Shown here: one piece after another, positions 7,333 to 17,176 of the stretch
How positions within the stretch are numbered: position 1 is the stretch's first letter
How the letters are laid out: each line of letters starts with the position of its first letter
DNA from: an uncultured Prevotellaceae bacterium
GTDB taxonomy: Bacteria; Bacteroidota; Bacteroidia; Bacteroidales; Bacteroidaceae
NCBI GenBank assembly: GCA_902775605.1
Contig: CACYNE010000010.1
Span: 1-63,971 of the forward strand
Reading direction: 5' to 3'
Length of the DNA stretch: 63,971 nt
Position numbers and translations under genes: made by a program
The notes under the pieces: model-generated
The model's input: the letters and a program-made list of their open reading frames with translations, nothing else
Databases searched by the model: none
What the model was told of the DNA's origin: nothing

Positions 7333-9906
7333 TTATACGTTCTGAGGAAGCTCAAGCCACTTCACGTAGCAGAAGTCCTGACGGTGAGGCAGGTTCTTGT
7401 TCTTCGGATACATGCGAACGGCACTCTTGTACTCACCAGCCTGCTGGGGAGCCAGCTTAGCCTCGAAGGTATAGTTGTTGCCCTCATGGCCTACCATCTT
7501 CAGCGGCTCAATAGAGTAGATGCGCTCCTCGCCGTGCTTATCGACATAGACATTAACCTTCTCGAGTGCCACAGCATCGTCGAGGCCCTGCTCATCAATG
7601 ACATAGCGCAGAGTATAGTTGGTACCTGTCTCAAGGCCCGATGCGGGGATGTCCCACTCGCAGTTGACCACGCGAATGCCGTCCCAACGCTCAGCCACAG
7701 ATTCCTTCCACTGTGCAATCTCCTTGGCCAACTGATTGTTGTCCTTAGAAATCTCCTTGAAGCGCTTAGCCTCTTTCACATAGAACTTGTCATAGTAGTC
7801 GTCGAGCTGACGCTTCATGGTGTAGTGAGGTGCAATCTGGGCGATAGAGTTCTTGATAACCTTGATCCAGCCCTTAGAGAGACCGTTCTTGTCCTTATCA
7901 TAGTAGAGAGGCACAATCTCGTTCTCAAGCAGCGAATAGATAGTAGCTGCGTCGAGCTGATCCTGATAGCCCTGGTTCTGATAGGTGCGTTTCTCGGTGA
8001 GAGCCCATCCGGCACCCTCGCGATAGCCCTCCAGCCACCAGCCGTCCTTCACAGAGAGGTTGACAACACCGTTCATCTCGGCCTTCTCGCCAGAGGTACC
8101 AGAGGCCTCCAGAGGACGAGTCGGGGTGTTCATCCAGATATCCACACCAGAAACCAGACGACGAGCCAGCAGGAAGTCGTAGTCCTCGAGGAAGATAATC
8201 TTACCCTGGAACTCAGGACGCTGAGAAATCTCAAAGATGCGCTTGATGAGTCCCTGACCAGCACCATCGGCGGGGTGGGCCTTACCTGCAAAAAGGAACA
8301 CTACGGGACGCTCAGGGTTGCTGACAATCTTAAGCAGACGCTCCTCGTCGGTGAACAGCAGGTGAGCACGCTTATAGGTTGCAAAGCGGCGGCAGAAGCC
8401 GATGACAAGGGCATCGGGGTTGAACTTCTCCATCAGTTTCACCACACGTGAGGGATCACCCTGGTTCTTCAGCCAGGTGTCGCGGAACTGAATCTTAATA
8501 TATTCGAAGAGCTTCTTCTTCAGAGTCTTACGGGTTTCCCAAATCTCTGCATCGGGCACTTTATAGATAGCCTCCCATATCTTCTGGTTAGACTGGTCAA
8601 ACATGAAGTTCTCGTCGAAGTACTTCTCATAGACCTTACGCCACTCGGTAGCAGCCCATGTGGGGAAGTGAACACCATTGGTCACATAGCCCACGTGGTT
8701 CTCCTCAGGATAGTAACCGTTCCAAATGCCGGCGAACATCTGCTGACTGATCCAACCGTGAAGCTTTGACACGCCATTGACCTCCTGACAGGTGTTGCAG
8801 GCGAAAGTTGACATACAGAACTTCTCGCTGTGGTCGTCGGGGTTCGTACGGCCCATGCCGATGAACTCATCCCATGAGATGCCCAACTTCTGGGGATAGC
8901 CTCCCATGTACTTGCCAAAGAGACCTTCATCGAAGTAATCGTGACCGGCAGGCACGGGAGTGTGAACAGTATAGAGACCGCTGGCACGCACCAGCTCCAT
9001 AGCCTGGTTGAAAGTCAGACCTTCCTCGATATAGTCGCACAGGCGCTGCAGGTTGCAGAGTGCTGCGTGACCCTCGTTACAGTGATAGATCTCCTTCTTG
9101 ATGCCCAACTTCTTCAGAGCCAGCACACCACCGATACCCAACAGAATCTCCTGCTTGAGGCGGTTCTCCCAGTCGCCACCATAGAGTGAGTGGGTAATAG
9201 GACGGTCGAACTCTGAGTTCATCTCATTATCAGTATCGAGCAGATAGAGCTTGATACGACCCACGTTCACACGCCAGATATAGGCATGAACGGTATAGTT
9301 CATATAGGGCACATCAACCACCATGGGATTGCCATCCTTGTCGAGCTGACGCTCAATGGGCAGCGAGTTGAAGTTCTGCGCCTCGTAGTTGGCAATCTGC
9401 TGTCCATCCATCGAGAGGCTCTGTGTGAAGTAGCCGAAACGATAGAGGAAGCCGATGGCACACATATCTACATTAGAATCGGAAGCCTCTTTCAGATAGT
9501 CGCCGGCTAGCATGCCCAGACCACCAGAATATATCTTCAGGGCTGAGTGCATTCCATACTCCATTGAGAAGTAGGCCACAGAAGGACGCTTCTTGTCGGG
9601 AGCTACATCCATGTAGGCACGGAACAACTTATAGACTTCGCTTATACGCTTCATCAGAGCCTTGTCCTTCAGAATAGCCTCCTTACGAGAGAAGGTCAGG
9701 CGCTCGAGCAACATGACAGGGTTGTGTTTTACATCGTGATAGAGCTCTGGATCCAGGTCGCGGAACAGGTCACGGGCCTCATAGTTCCATACCCACCACA
9801 AATTGTGAGCAATCTCGTCGAGGCACTTCAGTTCCTCGGGAAGACGAGATTTCACAGTCAACTCTCTCCATTGAGGAGCATTTACGTAGTCTGCTTTGAT
9901 TTTCAT
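7333..9906 (-). CDS. glgP: alpha-glucan phosphorylase (GT35)
   Basis: The 857-aa enzyme phosphorolyses glycogen or maltodextrin to glucose 1-phosphate. It has the N-terminal DUF3417-like start ([20 protein letters not shown]), the sugar-binding core ([32 protein letters not shown]) and the pyridoxal-phosphate loop [14 protein letters not shown] near 595-610, where the Lys carries PLP. The length fits the short alpha-glucan phosphorylases, which have an extra C-terminal beta region. The gene begins 12 nt after the glycogen synthase stop, so the two form an operon for synthesis and breakdown of the same polymer. A terminator follows at 7276-7309. Confidence 0.95.
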   Translation of the reverse strand: MKIKADYVNAPQWRELTVKSRLPEELKCLDEIAHNLWWVWNYEARDLFRDLDPELYHDVKHNPVMLLERLTFSRKEAILKDKALMKRISEVYKLFRAYMDVAPDKKRPSVAYFSMEYGMHSALKIYSGGLGMLAGDYLKEASDSNVDMCAIGFLYRFGYFTQSLSMDGQQIANYEAQNFNSLPIERQLDKDGNPMVVDVPYMNYTVHAYIWRVNVGRIKLYLLDTDNEMNSEFDRPITHSLYGGDWENRLKQEILLGIGGVLALKKLGIKKEIYHCNEGHAALCNLQRLCDYIEEGLTFNQAMELVRASGLYTVHTPVPAGHDYFDEGLFGKYMGGYPQKLGISWDEFIGMGRTNPDDHSEKFCMSTFACNTCQEVNGVSKLHGWISQQMFAGIWNGYYPEENHVGYVTNGVHFPTWAATEWRKVYEKYFDENFMFDQSNQKIWEAIYKVPDAEIWETRKTLKKKLFEYIKIQFRDTWLKNQGDPSRVVKLMEKFNPDALVIGFCRRFATYKRAHLLFTDEERLLKIVSNPERPVVFLFAGKAHPADGAGQGLIKRIFEISQRPEFQGKIIFLEDYDFLLARRLVSGVDIWMNTPTRPLEASGTSGEKAEMNGVVNLSVKDGWWLEGYREGAGWALTEKRTYQNQGYQDQLDAATIYSLLENEIVPLYYDKDKNGLSKGWIKVIKNSIAQIAPHYTMKRQLDDYYDKFYVKEAKRFKEISKDNNQLAKEIAQWKESVAERWDGIRVVNCEWDIPASGLETGTNYTLRYVIDEQGLDDAVALEKVNVYVDKHGEERIYSIEPLKMVGHEGNNYTFEAKLAPQQAGEYKSAVRMYPKNKNLPHRQDFCYVKWLELPQNV

Positions 9907-9918
9907 ATTACTATAATT

Positions 9919-11616
9919 TTAAAGGGTAATCTGTTTTATTTCTTTTTTGCGGGCCTCGGCTTTTTGCAGTGCAATGTCGTAGGCCTCATAATAGTATTTA
10001 ATGAATTCGCTCCAAAGGGCCTTCTTCGACAAGGCCTCCGCCTTCTTGCGGCAGTCGGTCACCTGACTCTTGTTCAGTGTCGAGAAGTGAGCCACGGTGT
10101 CCTTGATATAGTCAGCCACTTCAGAGTAGTTATAATCGGTGCGGTGAATCACCTTCACACCGTCCTCCAACTCGCCATAGTGTCCGAACTCCTTGTTGGC
10201 CCAGAGGCCGAAGCCTGCCAGGTCGGTGGTAATACAGGGCACCTTAAAGGCCACAGCCTCGAGCGGCGTATAGCCCCAAGGCTCGTAGTAAGAGGGATAG
10301 ATGCACAAGTCGTTGCCCAACACCACGTCATAGTAGGACAGGTTCATGATACCGTCCTGGCCATCCATATAGCAGGGTACGAAGATGACCTTGACGTTGT
10401 CCTCGTGGCGATTGTGCATATCATAATACTTCATCATGTTCAGCACGTTGTCGTGTCCCATGTTGTGCAACCAGTGAGTCACCTGTGGCACCTCCAGAGG
10501 CTCGCTGAACTGCTTGCCTGATGTGAGACGCTCCTGCAGATCCTTGCGGGGCTCGCCCACCCATCCGGGCACAACGATAAAGGCCAGCACCTTCTTCTTC
10601 AGGTCGCGGTCACGCAGCAAACGGTTCATTGCCTCAACGAACACGTCAATACCTTTGTTGCGGAACTCATAACGTCCGCTGGTCGATACGATGAGGGTAT
10701 CATCATCCAGATTCTCACCCAACAGGGCATTGGCCATCTGAAGCATCTTCTGGCGAGCCTGCTTGCGCTTCTTATTGAACTCAGCAGACTTCGGCACAAA
10801 GCTATTGTCGAAACCATTGGGCAGAACCACATCAACAGGCTTGTCCAGCAGCTCCACACACTCGTTGGCGGTAATGTCGCTCACCGTGGTGAAGCAATCC
10901 ACATGCCAGGCGGTCTGCTTCTCGATAGAGTGCTTCGACTGCATGTTCAGCTCCTCGGCCATCTGATCACCGTTATAGGCAAAAAGATAATCGTAGAGGG
11001 GCTTTTGGTTGCCAGCAATAGAACGACCTATACTGGTGGCATGGGTGGTGAAGATGGTGGCAATCTGGGGCACCTTATTATTAATATAAAGGGCACCGAG
11101 ACCACACATCCATTCGTTGGCATGATAAATCACCTTCAGGTCGCGAAGCTTCTTGGTGGGCTCAAAAGAAAGCCAATGATACAGGCTCTCAACCACCAAT
11201 GCAGTGGCATAGGAGAACATCGAGGCCTCGTCATAGTCACCATAGGCATGCAGCGAATCAACCTTATAGTGCTCCCACAGCCAAGTATAGATAGCATTCT
11301 TCTGCTCGAAATAGGACTCAAAATCCACTAAGATGGCGATGGGTTCGCCAGGCACCGTCCAGCGACCTACTTTCACTTTAATGCCTTGCTCTTTGGCAGT
11401 CCACTGCCATTCAGAGAATAATGAAGGCTCCTCACGGAAATAAGGACACGCATTATCTTTCCAGCAATCGGGGCCAATGAAGATAATCTTATCTGGGAAT
11501 TGCTCCTGCAAAGTTTTGGCTCGCGTTGAAAGGACAGTGTAAATACCACCTACTTTATTACAAACCTCCCAACTCGACTCAAAAATATAGTCTGGAGCTA
11601 AACGTTTCTTACTCAT
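9919..11616 (-). CDS. glycogen synthase, GT3 family
   Basis: I place the start at ATG 11616 (565 aa, MSKKRLAPDYIFE). A longer frame exists, but it would begin upstream of the promoter at 11637-11668. N-terminal FESSWEVCNKVGGIYTVLSTRA is the UDP-glucose-binding start of eukaryote-like GT3 glycogen synthases, and PSYYEPWGYTPLEAVAF is the C-terminal catalytic loop. The enzyme adds glucose from UDP-glucose to glycogen. Bacteroidales commonly use this GT3 enzyme rather than the ADP-glucose GT5 type. It is co-transcribed with glgP. Confidence 0.93.
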   Translation of the reverse strand: MSKKRLAPDYIFESSWEVCNKVGGIYTVLSTRAKTLQEQFPDKIIFIGPDCWKDNACPYFREEPSLFSEWQWTAKEQGIKVKVGRWTVPGEPIAILVDFESYFEQKNAIYTWLWEHYKVDSLHAYGDYDEASMFSYATALVVESLYHWLSFEPTKKLRDLKVIYHANEWMCGLGALYINNKVPQIATIFTTHATSIGRSIAGNQKPLYDYLFAYNGDQMAEELNMQSKHSIEKQTAWHVDCFTTVSDITANECVELLDKPVDVVLPNGFDNSFVPKSAEFNKKRKQARQKMLQMANALLGENLDDDTLIVSTSGRYEFRNKGIDVFVEAMNRLLRDRDLKKKVLAFIVVPGWVGEPRKDLQERLTSGKQFSEPLEVPQVTHWLHNMGHDNVLNMMKYYDMHNRHEDNVKVIFVPCYMDGQDGIMNLSYYDVVLGNDLCIYPSYYEPWGYTPLEAVAFKVPCITTDLAGFGLWANKEFGHYGELEDGVKVIHRTDYNYSEVADYIKDTVAHFSTLNKSQVTDCRKKAEALSKKALWSEFIKYYYEAYDIALQKAEARKKEIKQITL

Positions 11617-11636
11617 AGCAATCTGTTTTATGGTTG

Positions 11637-11668
11637 CAAAGATAACATAATTTTTCTTAATTCTGCAA
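11637..11668 (-). promoter_or_regulatory. promoter of the glycogen operon
   Basis: On the minus strand the -7 box TATCTTTG (11637-11644) is preceded by TTG (11666-11668) with a 21-nt spacer. This places transcription just upstream of ATG 11616 and rules out the longer synthase reading frame. Confidence 0.75.
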
Positions 11669-11720
11669 TAAACTCGCATCTTTTTTCTAGTTTTACGAGA
11701 AATAATTGATTTAAATCTGC

Positions 11721-11728
11721 TAACTTTG
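11721..11728 (+). promoter_or_regulatory. -7 box for the 11753 gene
   Basis: TAACTTTG matches TAnnTTTG and lies 24 nt before the ATG. No convincing -33 box is visible. It is divergent from the glycogen promoter about 80 nt away. Confidence 0.5.
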
Positions 11729-11752
11729 CGGTCGGACAAGTAAATAGCTCAT

Positions 11753-12169
11753 ATGAAACGACTTATATTATCTCTATGCTGTCTGTGGACGGCTTTATCG
11801 TATGCACAAAGCGAAAACCAAGTGTATAAAGGGTTTCTACACAATGATGAGTATGGGGTCTATCTCCGAATCAACCTCTATGAACAGGATATTATCATCC
11901 CTGGTCAGGAACTTTTAGGTACTCTGCCTGGTTTCCTTGGCAAGGACAACAATAGTTTTTGCTGGCCCATCGTCAGCGCTGAGGTTAAAGGTAAGAAAGC
12001 AATGCTCCAGATGGTGAACGACTATGGCAGCGAAGATCTGGAGGCCACACTGACTCGTCAGAACGACAGCATCTTCGTGCTGCGTCAGGGCAAAGGTTCT
12101 ACCATTAAGGTGCCTTCAAATGGTAAATGGCAGAAACTGCCCCCCATCCTACCCTTCAAACGCAAATAG
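11753..12169 (+). CDS. secreted hypothetical protein, 138 aa
   Basis: The protein has a typical Sec signal peptide (MKRLILSLCCLWTALSYAQ, cleavage after Ala18 or near it) and no lipobox. The mature part of about 120 residues looks like a small beta protein (YKGFLHNDEYGVYLRINLYEQDI, then ATLTRQNDSIFVLRQ). I do not recognise the family. It is a single-gene unit with its own promoter and a strong terminator at 12234-12263. The likely location is the periplasm. Confidence 0.75.
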   Translation: MKRLILSLCCLWTALSYAQSENQVYKGFLHNDEYGVYLRINLYEQDIIIPGQELLGTLPGFLGKDNNSFCWPIVSAEVKGKKAMLQMVNDYGSEDLEATLTRQNDSIFVLRQGKGSTIKVPSNGKWQKLPPILPFKRK

Positions 12170-12233
12170 AATGACGCCTTTGGGCTCATGCTCCATATTA
12201 AATAAGGTGTAACAAGAATTATATCATTCTCAT

Positions 12234-12263
12234 GGGGGCTGCATCTGCAGTCCCCTTTTTTTT
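12234..12263 (+). terminator. Rho-independent terminator
   Basis: A 9-bp stem (12234-12242 with 12247-12255, one G-T pair), loop ATCT and an uninterrupted run of eight T follow the 11753 gene. Confidence 0.85.
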
Positions 12264-12316
12264 GCATCTAAAACCATTTTCCTTCTGAAAAAGAGCAGAA
12301 AATAAAAAAAAAGTAG

Positions 12317-12324
12317 TAATTTTG
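12317..12324 (+). promoter_or_regulatory. -7 box for the histidine kinase
   Basis: TAATTTTG fits TAnnTTTG, 46 nt upstream of the ATG at 12371. No clear -33 box was seen. Confidence 0.45.
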
Positions 12325-12370
12325 CAGCGTCTTTGTTGAAAAACGAGGAAAATGCGCAATTAAATTCACT

Positions 12371-14461
12371 ATGTCAAGACTATCTACAGAACAAAATAAG
12401 AAACCATATTCAGGGCTTACCATAGGCCTATCCGTTATCATCCTGACAATAGCAGTAGGAATGATGACATGGGGCAGTTGTACTGCACCGAAAAATCCCG
12501 CTGAGGAAGATAATGACGGCTATAACACGGCCGACTCTATCGTCAATGCCATTGGCGATGCACGCGAATATGATCGTCTGTTGGAACTAACGGACAGCTT
12601 TGAGCGTACAGGAGACCTGTCGGAAGTGAGGGCCATATTCTATAGCTCCATTGCCTATAACCTGATGGGCAAACACCGCACCGCACTGAGCAAATACTAT
12701 AAGTTGGCCCACGTCACAGCAAAGGACCTGCAGCGTCAGGCTGACCTGGAATGCTATATATATACTTGCAAGGACTATATGCGACTGCTGTGCGACATGC
12801 GTCGCTATGACCGCGCCCTTCGCGTGGTGCAGAATGCCGACCGCAAACTCCGTCAGGTGGGATATGACACGTTTACCGACCATCACGACATTGCCCAGAT
12901 GATTGGTGAATGTCAACTCTATCTGGATCAGACCGATGCTGCCATGAAAAGTTTCGAGAAGTCGTTGCAGGCCATCCATCAGCGTCTGGCCACCTATCAT
13001 GATCCCCTTGACCTGCGTGAGTGCCAGAAAACGATGAACGCCATCGCCAAGGAGTTGATTCGCACAGGACGCTACGACGAGGCCAAACCATGGTTGCTTC
13101 GTCAGGACACTCTCTTTATCGAAGCAAAGAATCACCCCAAGAGCGACTCGGTTTTCGTTGACGAGATGAAGGCCGAAATCAACTACAGTAAGGCTTTGCT
13201 GGCTCATGCATTGGGACATACCGACGAGGCTGAGCGTGCCTTTTCTGAATACCGTTCCACCCAAATGGCACAACAGCTGGGCAGCATCATTGCCAGCAAC
13301 GAATACCTGATGCTGACACATCGCTATGATGAGGCGGCTCGCAACTACACAAAACTGGAGGAATACTTGAAGCAAAGCGGTTATAACGCTGATATAGAAA
13401 ACATTGGACGATATATCCTTCCAAAGTTCAGGGCAAACATGCTGGCAGGTAATCGCGATTCGGCCCTTGCTGTTGCCGCACTGGTGGCTCAGTATTTCGA
13501 CACAGCACTGGTACGTCAGAAGATCAGTGATGCCGACCTTCTGGCCACTGTCTATGACACGGAAGGTAAAGAGCGACAGATTGCCGAGCAAAGGGCTGAG
13601 CTGTCACAGCAACGTCTCTTCACAGTGGGCATTGTGCTGATCATCATCGTCATCTTCTTCCATATCCATGCTATTCAGCGTCGCAAGGCTTTCAAAAAGC
13701 TCAACGAGACCAACCGACAATTGATGGAAGCCAACATGAGGGCCGAGGAGTCAAGCAGAATGAAAACCAAGTTCATCCAGCAGATTTCTCATGAGGTGCG
13801 TACACCTTTGAATGTGCTTTCGGGCTTCACACAAGTATTGGCCGACCCCAACATCGAGATTGACAACAACGAATTGCAATCTATCAGCAAGAAGATTGTG
13901 GACAACAGCGAGCGCATCACTCACTTGGTAGATAAGATGCTTGATCTGAGTCTGGTAAACAGTGATGCTGATATTGAATGCAATGACAAGGTAAGTGCAG
14001 AAGAGGTGGCTCAGATGGCCATTAAGCAGAGTGAGATTCGTAAGGCGGACCACTTGGAATTTGAATTGCAGATTGACGATAATGCAGAACAACTGACGCT
14101 AACCACCAACCAGAAGGCGGCAGTCAAAGCGCTGATGCTGCTGCTTGACAATGCAATGAAGTTCACCCACCCGCTGGCCTTTAAGGAACACAAGGAAGCC
14201 GGTCACAAGGAGCATGTTGCCCTCAAGGTGAGCAAACAAGGCAAGATGGTTATATTCTCAGTTGAGGACACTGGTATTGGCGTGCCGACAGAGCAGGCTG
14301 AGAACATATTTACAGAGTTTGTGCAATTGGACGAGTATTCCGACGGCACAGGCATCGGTCTGTCTATCGCCCGCGCGCTGGCTCGTCATATGAAAGGTGA
14401 CATCACACTCGACACGACCTACACCCCTGGTGCCCGCTTTGTCTTGGCACTGCCGTTATAG
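12371..14461 (+). CDS. TPR-containing membrane histidine kinase
   Basis: The domain order in 696 residues is a membrane segment at about 17-36, a periplasmic helical TPR-like region (about 60-400), a second membrane segment near 416-436 (LFTVGIVLIIIVIFFHI), a coiled linker, HisKA and HATPase_c. The phosphorylated His is H474 in QQISHEVRTPLN. N-, G1- and G2-box motifs are LLDNAMKF, VEDTGIGVP and GTGIGLSIA. There is no receiver domain or DNA-binding domain, so a separate response regulator must exist elsewhere. The stimulus is unknown; TPR sensor kinases are widespread in Bacteroidales. The gene ends just before the DegQ protease gene, which has its own promoter. Confidence 0.88.
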   Translation: MSRLSTEQNKKPYSGLTIGLSVIILTIAVGMMTWGSCTAPKNPAEEDNDGYNTADSIVNAIGDAREYDRLLELTDSFERTGDLSEVRAIFYSSIAYNLMGKHRTALSKYYKLAHVTAKDLQRQADLECYIYTCKDYMRLLCDMRRYDRALRVVQNADRKLRQVGYDTFTDHHDIAQMIGECQLYLDQTDAAMKSFEKSLQAIHQRLATYHDPLDLRECQKTMNAIAKELIRTGRYDEAKPWLLRQDTLFIEAKNHPKSDSVFVDEMKAEINYSKALLAHALGHTDEAERAFSEYRSTQMAQQLGSIIASNEYLMLTHRYDEAARNYTKLEEYLKQSGYNADIENIGRYILPKFRANMLAGNRDSALAVAALVAQYFDTALVRQKISDADLLATVYDTEGKERQIAEQRAELSQQRLFTVGIVLIIIVIFFHIHAIQRRKAFKKLNETNRQLMEANMRAEESSRMKTKFIQQISHEVRTPLNVLSGFTQVLADPNIEIDNNELQSISKKIVDNSERITHLVDKMLDLSLVNSDADIECNDKVSAEEVAQMAIKQSEIRKADHLEFELQIDDNAEQLTLTTNQKAAVKALMLLLDNAMKFTHPLAFKEHKEAGHKEHVALKVSKQGKMVIFSVEDTGIGVPTEQAENIFTEFVQLDEYSDGTGIGLSIARALARHMKGDITLDTTYTPGARFVLALPL

Positions 14462-14469
14462 GTAACATT

Positions 14470-14496
14470 TTTTTGCATCTTAAACAAATGCAAAAA
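14470..14496. other. perfect 9-bp inverted repeat after the kinase
   Basis: TTTTTGCAT (14470-14478) and ATGCAAAAA (14488-14496) can pair with a 9-nt loop. No T run follows it on the plus strand, so it may be a weak terminator or a binding site. It lies 8 nt past the kinase stop. Confidence 0.4.
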
Positions 14497-14595
14497 TATG
14501 ACAGCCTGACGTCAACGGATTTTAAACAGCGGGCGTCAAATGTTAAAATGCGAGAAAAATAACCGACAATCTGTCAGTTTCATAAACTTTGAGCC

Positions 14596-14603
14596 TATAT
14601 TTG
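14596..14603 (+). promoter_or_regulatory. -7 box for the DegQ protease
   Basis: TATATTTG matches TAnnTTTG and lies about 50 nt upstream of ATG 14654. That argues against the longer reading frame that would begin at 14540. Confidence 0.5.
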
Positions 14604-14653
14604 CATCAAAGAATTGCAAACGAAAAGGAATTATTAACAAAACATCAAAGGAT

Positions 14654-16147
14654 ATGAAAAAGATTGCAAATTATGCCGTGTCAGCACTTAGTGTAACGGC
14701 CATTGTTTTCTCGGTAGCAACTTTCTGCGAAATCAAGGCAGAACCCAAAGAACCTGAAGTTCAAGAGATGTCAACAGCCACAGCAGTGCAGCCTGTGGAC
14801 CTGACCTATGCAGCAGAAAAAGCTCTACCCACTGTGGTACACATTAAATATGTACAAAACTCAAAGATTCAGACCGTAGAGGTGCAGAGCGACCCCTTCG
14901 ATGATTTCTTCAGCGATCCCTTCGGCGGATTCTTCGGACGCGGACAGCGCGGTCAGGGAGGTACTCGCAAACAGCAGGTGCAGACCCCAAAGCGCACAGC
15001 AACCGGTTCGGGTGTCATCATCTCGACCGATGGCTATATCGTGACCAACAACCACGTGGTGGATGGTGCTGACGAACTGACCGTAACCCTGAGCGACAGC
15101 AAGGAATATTCAGCTCGCATCATCGGTGCTGACAAAACGACAGACCTGGCTCTGATCAAGATTGACGGTAAGAACCTGCCTGCTATCCGCATTGCCAACA
15201 GTGACAACGTGAAGGTGGGTGAATGGGTATTGGCTATCGGCAACCCCTTAGGACTGAACAACACGGTGACCGCAGGTATCATCTCGGCCAAGGCACGCAC
15301 ACTGGGTGCCAACGGCGTAGAGAGCTTCATCCAAACCGATGCTGCCATCAACGCTGGTAACTCTGGCGGTGCTCTCGTCAACACTAACGGTGAGTTGATA
15401 GGCATCAACGCCATGCTCTACTCTCAGACTGGCTCGTACAGCGGATATGGTTTCGCCATTCCCACAACAATGATGAACAAGGTTGTTGAGGACCTGAAGA
15501 AGTTCGGCACCGTTCAGCGCGCAATGATTGGTATCACCGGCAGCGATGTGAAGGCTCAGGTGGACCGTGAGAAGGAAGAAGGCAAGGAAGTGGACTACGG
15601 CACAATGGAAGGTATTTACGTGGCTGAGGTTGTTGACGGCAGTGCCGCTTCTGAGGCTGGCATCGAAAAGGGCGACGTCATCACAGAGGTGGACGGCCAG
15701 AAGCTGACAAAGTTTGGTGACCTCTCTGGCATCATTGCACAGAAGCGTCCTGGCGATAAGGTGACACTGACCTATCTGCACAATAAGAAGAAGCAGAGCA
15801 AGACCGTGACACTGCGCAATGAGCAGGGCAACACAAAGGTGGTGAAGAATGCAGACCTTGACGTATTGGGAGCTGATTTCCGTGAGATATCCAAGGCACA
15901 GAAGGAACAGTTGGAGATTTCATTCGGCTTGGAGGTTATCAAGGTTAATGCTGGTAAGATGAAGGAGGCTGGTGTGCCTAAGGGATTCATCATACAGCGC
16001 GTCAACGACGAGGCAATGAAGACCATCGAAGACCTGCAGGATGCCGTGAAGGAAGCATCGACTTCGAAGGAGCCCGTGCTCATTATCAAGGGTCTCTATC
16101 CTACTGGCAAACGTGGCTATTTCGTGGTTCAATTGCAGAATGACTAA
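14654..16147 (+). CDS. periplasmic serine protease DegQ/HtrA (Do family)
   Basis: With the ATG at 14654 the protein is 497 aa and starts with a signal segment (MKKIANYAVSALSVTAIVFS). It has the trypsin-like triad H134 (TNNHVVDG), D164 (TTDLALIKI) and S237 (AGNSGGAL). PDZ1 follows (IYVAEVVDGSAASEAGIEKGD), then a second PDZ-like domain at the C-terminus (GFIIQRVNDEAMKTIEDL). A Gly/Arg-rich loop lies at 91-106. It degrades or refolds damaged envelope proteins in the periplasm. The upstream frame to 14540 would lie before the likely promoter and has no signal-peptide character. A strong terminator follows. Confidence 0.93.
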   Translation: MKKIANYAVSALSVTAIVFSVATFCEIKAEPKEPEVQEMSTATAVQPVDLTYAAEKALPTVVHIKYVQNSKIQTVEVQSDPFDDFFSDPFGGFFGRGQRGQGGTRKQQVQTPKRTATGSGVIISTDGYIVTNNHVVDGADELTVTLSDSKEYSARIIGADKTTDLALIKIDGKNLPAIRIANSDNVKVGEWVLAIGNPLGLNNTVTAGIISAKARTLGANGVESFIQTDAAINAGNSGGALVNTNGELIGINAMLYSQTGSYSGYGFAIPTTMMNKVVEDLKKFGTVQRAMIGITGSDVKAQVDREKEEGKEVDYGTMEGIYVAEVVDGSAASEAGIEKGDVITEVDGQKLTKFGDLSGIIAQKRPGDKVTLTYLHNKKKQSKTVTLRNEQGNTKVVKNADLDVLGADFREISKAQKEQLEISFGLEVIKVNAGKMKEAGVPKGFIIQRVNDEAMKTIEDLQDAVKEASTSKEPVLIIKGLYPTGKRGYFVVQLQND

Positions 16148-16156
16148 TAAAATTTA

Positions 16157-16199
16157 CGCAGATTCTTGCTTTAATAGTGAGAATCTGCGATTTTTTTTT
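16157..16199 (+). terminator. Rho-independent terminator after degQ
   Basis: A perfect 10-bp stem (16157-16166 with 16180-16189) is followed by A and nine T. The T run directly abuts the -33 box of the rpoD promoter. Confidence 0.9.
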
Positions 16200-16228
16200 G
16201 GTTGTTTCATCTTTTTACCTTACCTTTG
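16197..16228 (+). promoter_or_regulatory. promoter of rpoD
   Basis: TTTG (16197-16200), 20-nt spacer, TACCTTTG (16221-16228) is a full match to the Bacteroidales vegetative consensus, so the main sigma gene is read by its own product. Confidence 0.8.
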
Positions 16229-16252
16229 CACGGAAAGACTGAAAACTACAAC

Positions 16253-16276
16253 ACGGTAAAACCGTAAACTTTACGG
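16253..16276 (+). repeat. nested palindromes in the rpoD leader
   Basis: ACGGT-AAA-ACCGT (16253-16265) overlaps CCGTAAA-C-TTTACGG (16262-16276), so only one hairpin can form at a time. A GTAAACTACAAC-like segment also occurs twice around it (near 16242 and 16282). The function is unknown. Confidence 0.55.
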
Positions 16277-16298
16277 AAACTGTAAACTACAACCCACA

Positions 16299-17162
16299 AT
16301 GAGACAACTAAAGATTACCAAATCTATTACCAACCGAGAGAGCGAAGCTCTTGAGAAGTACCTTCAGGAAATCAGTAAAGAAGAATTGATTTCCATTGAG
16401 GAAGAAGTGGAACTGGCTGCCCGCATCAGAAAGGGTGACCAAAAAGCGCTGGAAAGACTGACCAAAGCCAACCTGAGGTTCGTGGTCAGTGTGGCGAAGC
16501 AATACCAAAACCAGGGGTTATCCCTACCCGACCTCATCAACGAGGGTAACGTTGGTCTCATCAAGGCCGCCGAGAAATTCGACGAGACCCGTGGATTCAA
16601 GTTTATATCCTATGCCGTGTGGTGGATCAGACAGGCCATTCTGCAGGCCATCGCTGAACAAAGCAGAATTGTGCGACTGCCCCTCAACCAGGTGGGCTCT
16701 GTCAACAAGATCAATCGTGTGCTGAGTCGCTTTGAGCAGGAAAACGAGCGCCGACCCTCTGTGGAGGAGATATCAGAGCGTATCGACCTGCCTGAAGACA
16801 AGATTGACGAGGCTATCAACATCAGCGGCAAACATGTGTCGGTGGACGCACCTTTCACAGAGAGTGAGGATAACTCGCTGCTTGACGTACTGGTGAACGA
16901 CAGTGTGCCTGATACAGACATGCAACTGGTGGTTGAGTCGCTCAGGATGGAAATCAACAAGGCCCTTGAAGGTCTTAATGAACGTGAGCGCAACATCATT
17001 GAAGCATTCTTTGGCATTAACCAGCCGGAAATGACGCTCGAAGAGATTGGTAGCAAATTCAACTTGACTCGCGAACGTGTCAGGCAGATTAAGGAGAAGG
17101 CCATTCGTCACCTGCGCACCACAACAAACAACAAGTTGCTGAAATCATATTTAGGACAATAA
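16299..17162 (+). CDS. rpoD: primary RNA polymerase sigma factor
   Basis: The 287-aa protein has sigma regions 1.2 to 4.2 and no long region 1.1 or non-conserved insert, as in the short Bacteroidetes primary sigma. Region 2 reads [27 protein letters not shown] and [14 protein letters not shown]. Region 3 is [14 protein letters not shown]. Region 4 holds the helix-turn-helix [17 protein letters not shown]. It directs core polymerase to TTTG/TAnnTTTG promoters seen throughout this window. A full-consensus promoter and a palindromic leader precede it. The unknown secreted gene at 17177 starts 14 nt downstream and is probably co-transcribed. Confidence 0.95.
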   Translation: MRQLKITKSITNRESEALEKYLQEISKEELISIEEEVELAARIRKGDQKALERLTKANLRFVVSVAKQYQNQGLSLPDLINEGNVGLIKAAEKFDETRGFKFISYAVWWIRQAILQAIAEQSRIVRLPLNQVGSVNKINRVLSRFEQENERRPSVEEISERIDLPEDKIDEAINISGKHVSVDAPFTESEDNSLLDVLVNDSVPDTDMQLVVESLRMEINKALEGLNERERNIIEAFFGINQPEMTLEEIGSKFNLTRERVRQIKEKAIRHLRTTTNNKLLKSYLGQ

Positions 17163-17176
17163 AAAATAATAAGATA

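Noticed and set aside
7327-8451. 374-codon frame antisense to glgP
   Set aside because: It lies wholly opposite a clear glycogen phosphorylase gene, has no known motif, and follows from the codon bias of that gene.
11617-11739. N-terminal extension of glycogen synthase
   Set aside because: It includes the promoter boxes and basic residues unlike the family; the start at 11616 fits the family.
12587-13591. 334-codon frame antisense to the histidine kinase
   Set aside because: A shadow of the TPR region; no promoter and no recognisable domain.
14540-14653. N-terminal extension of the DegQ protease
   Set aside because: The -7 box lies inside it and the true signal peptide begins at 14654.
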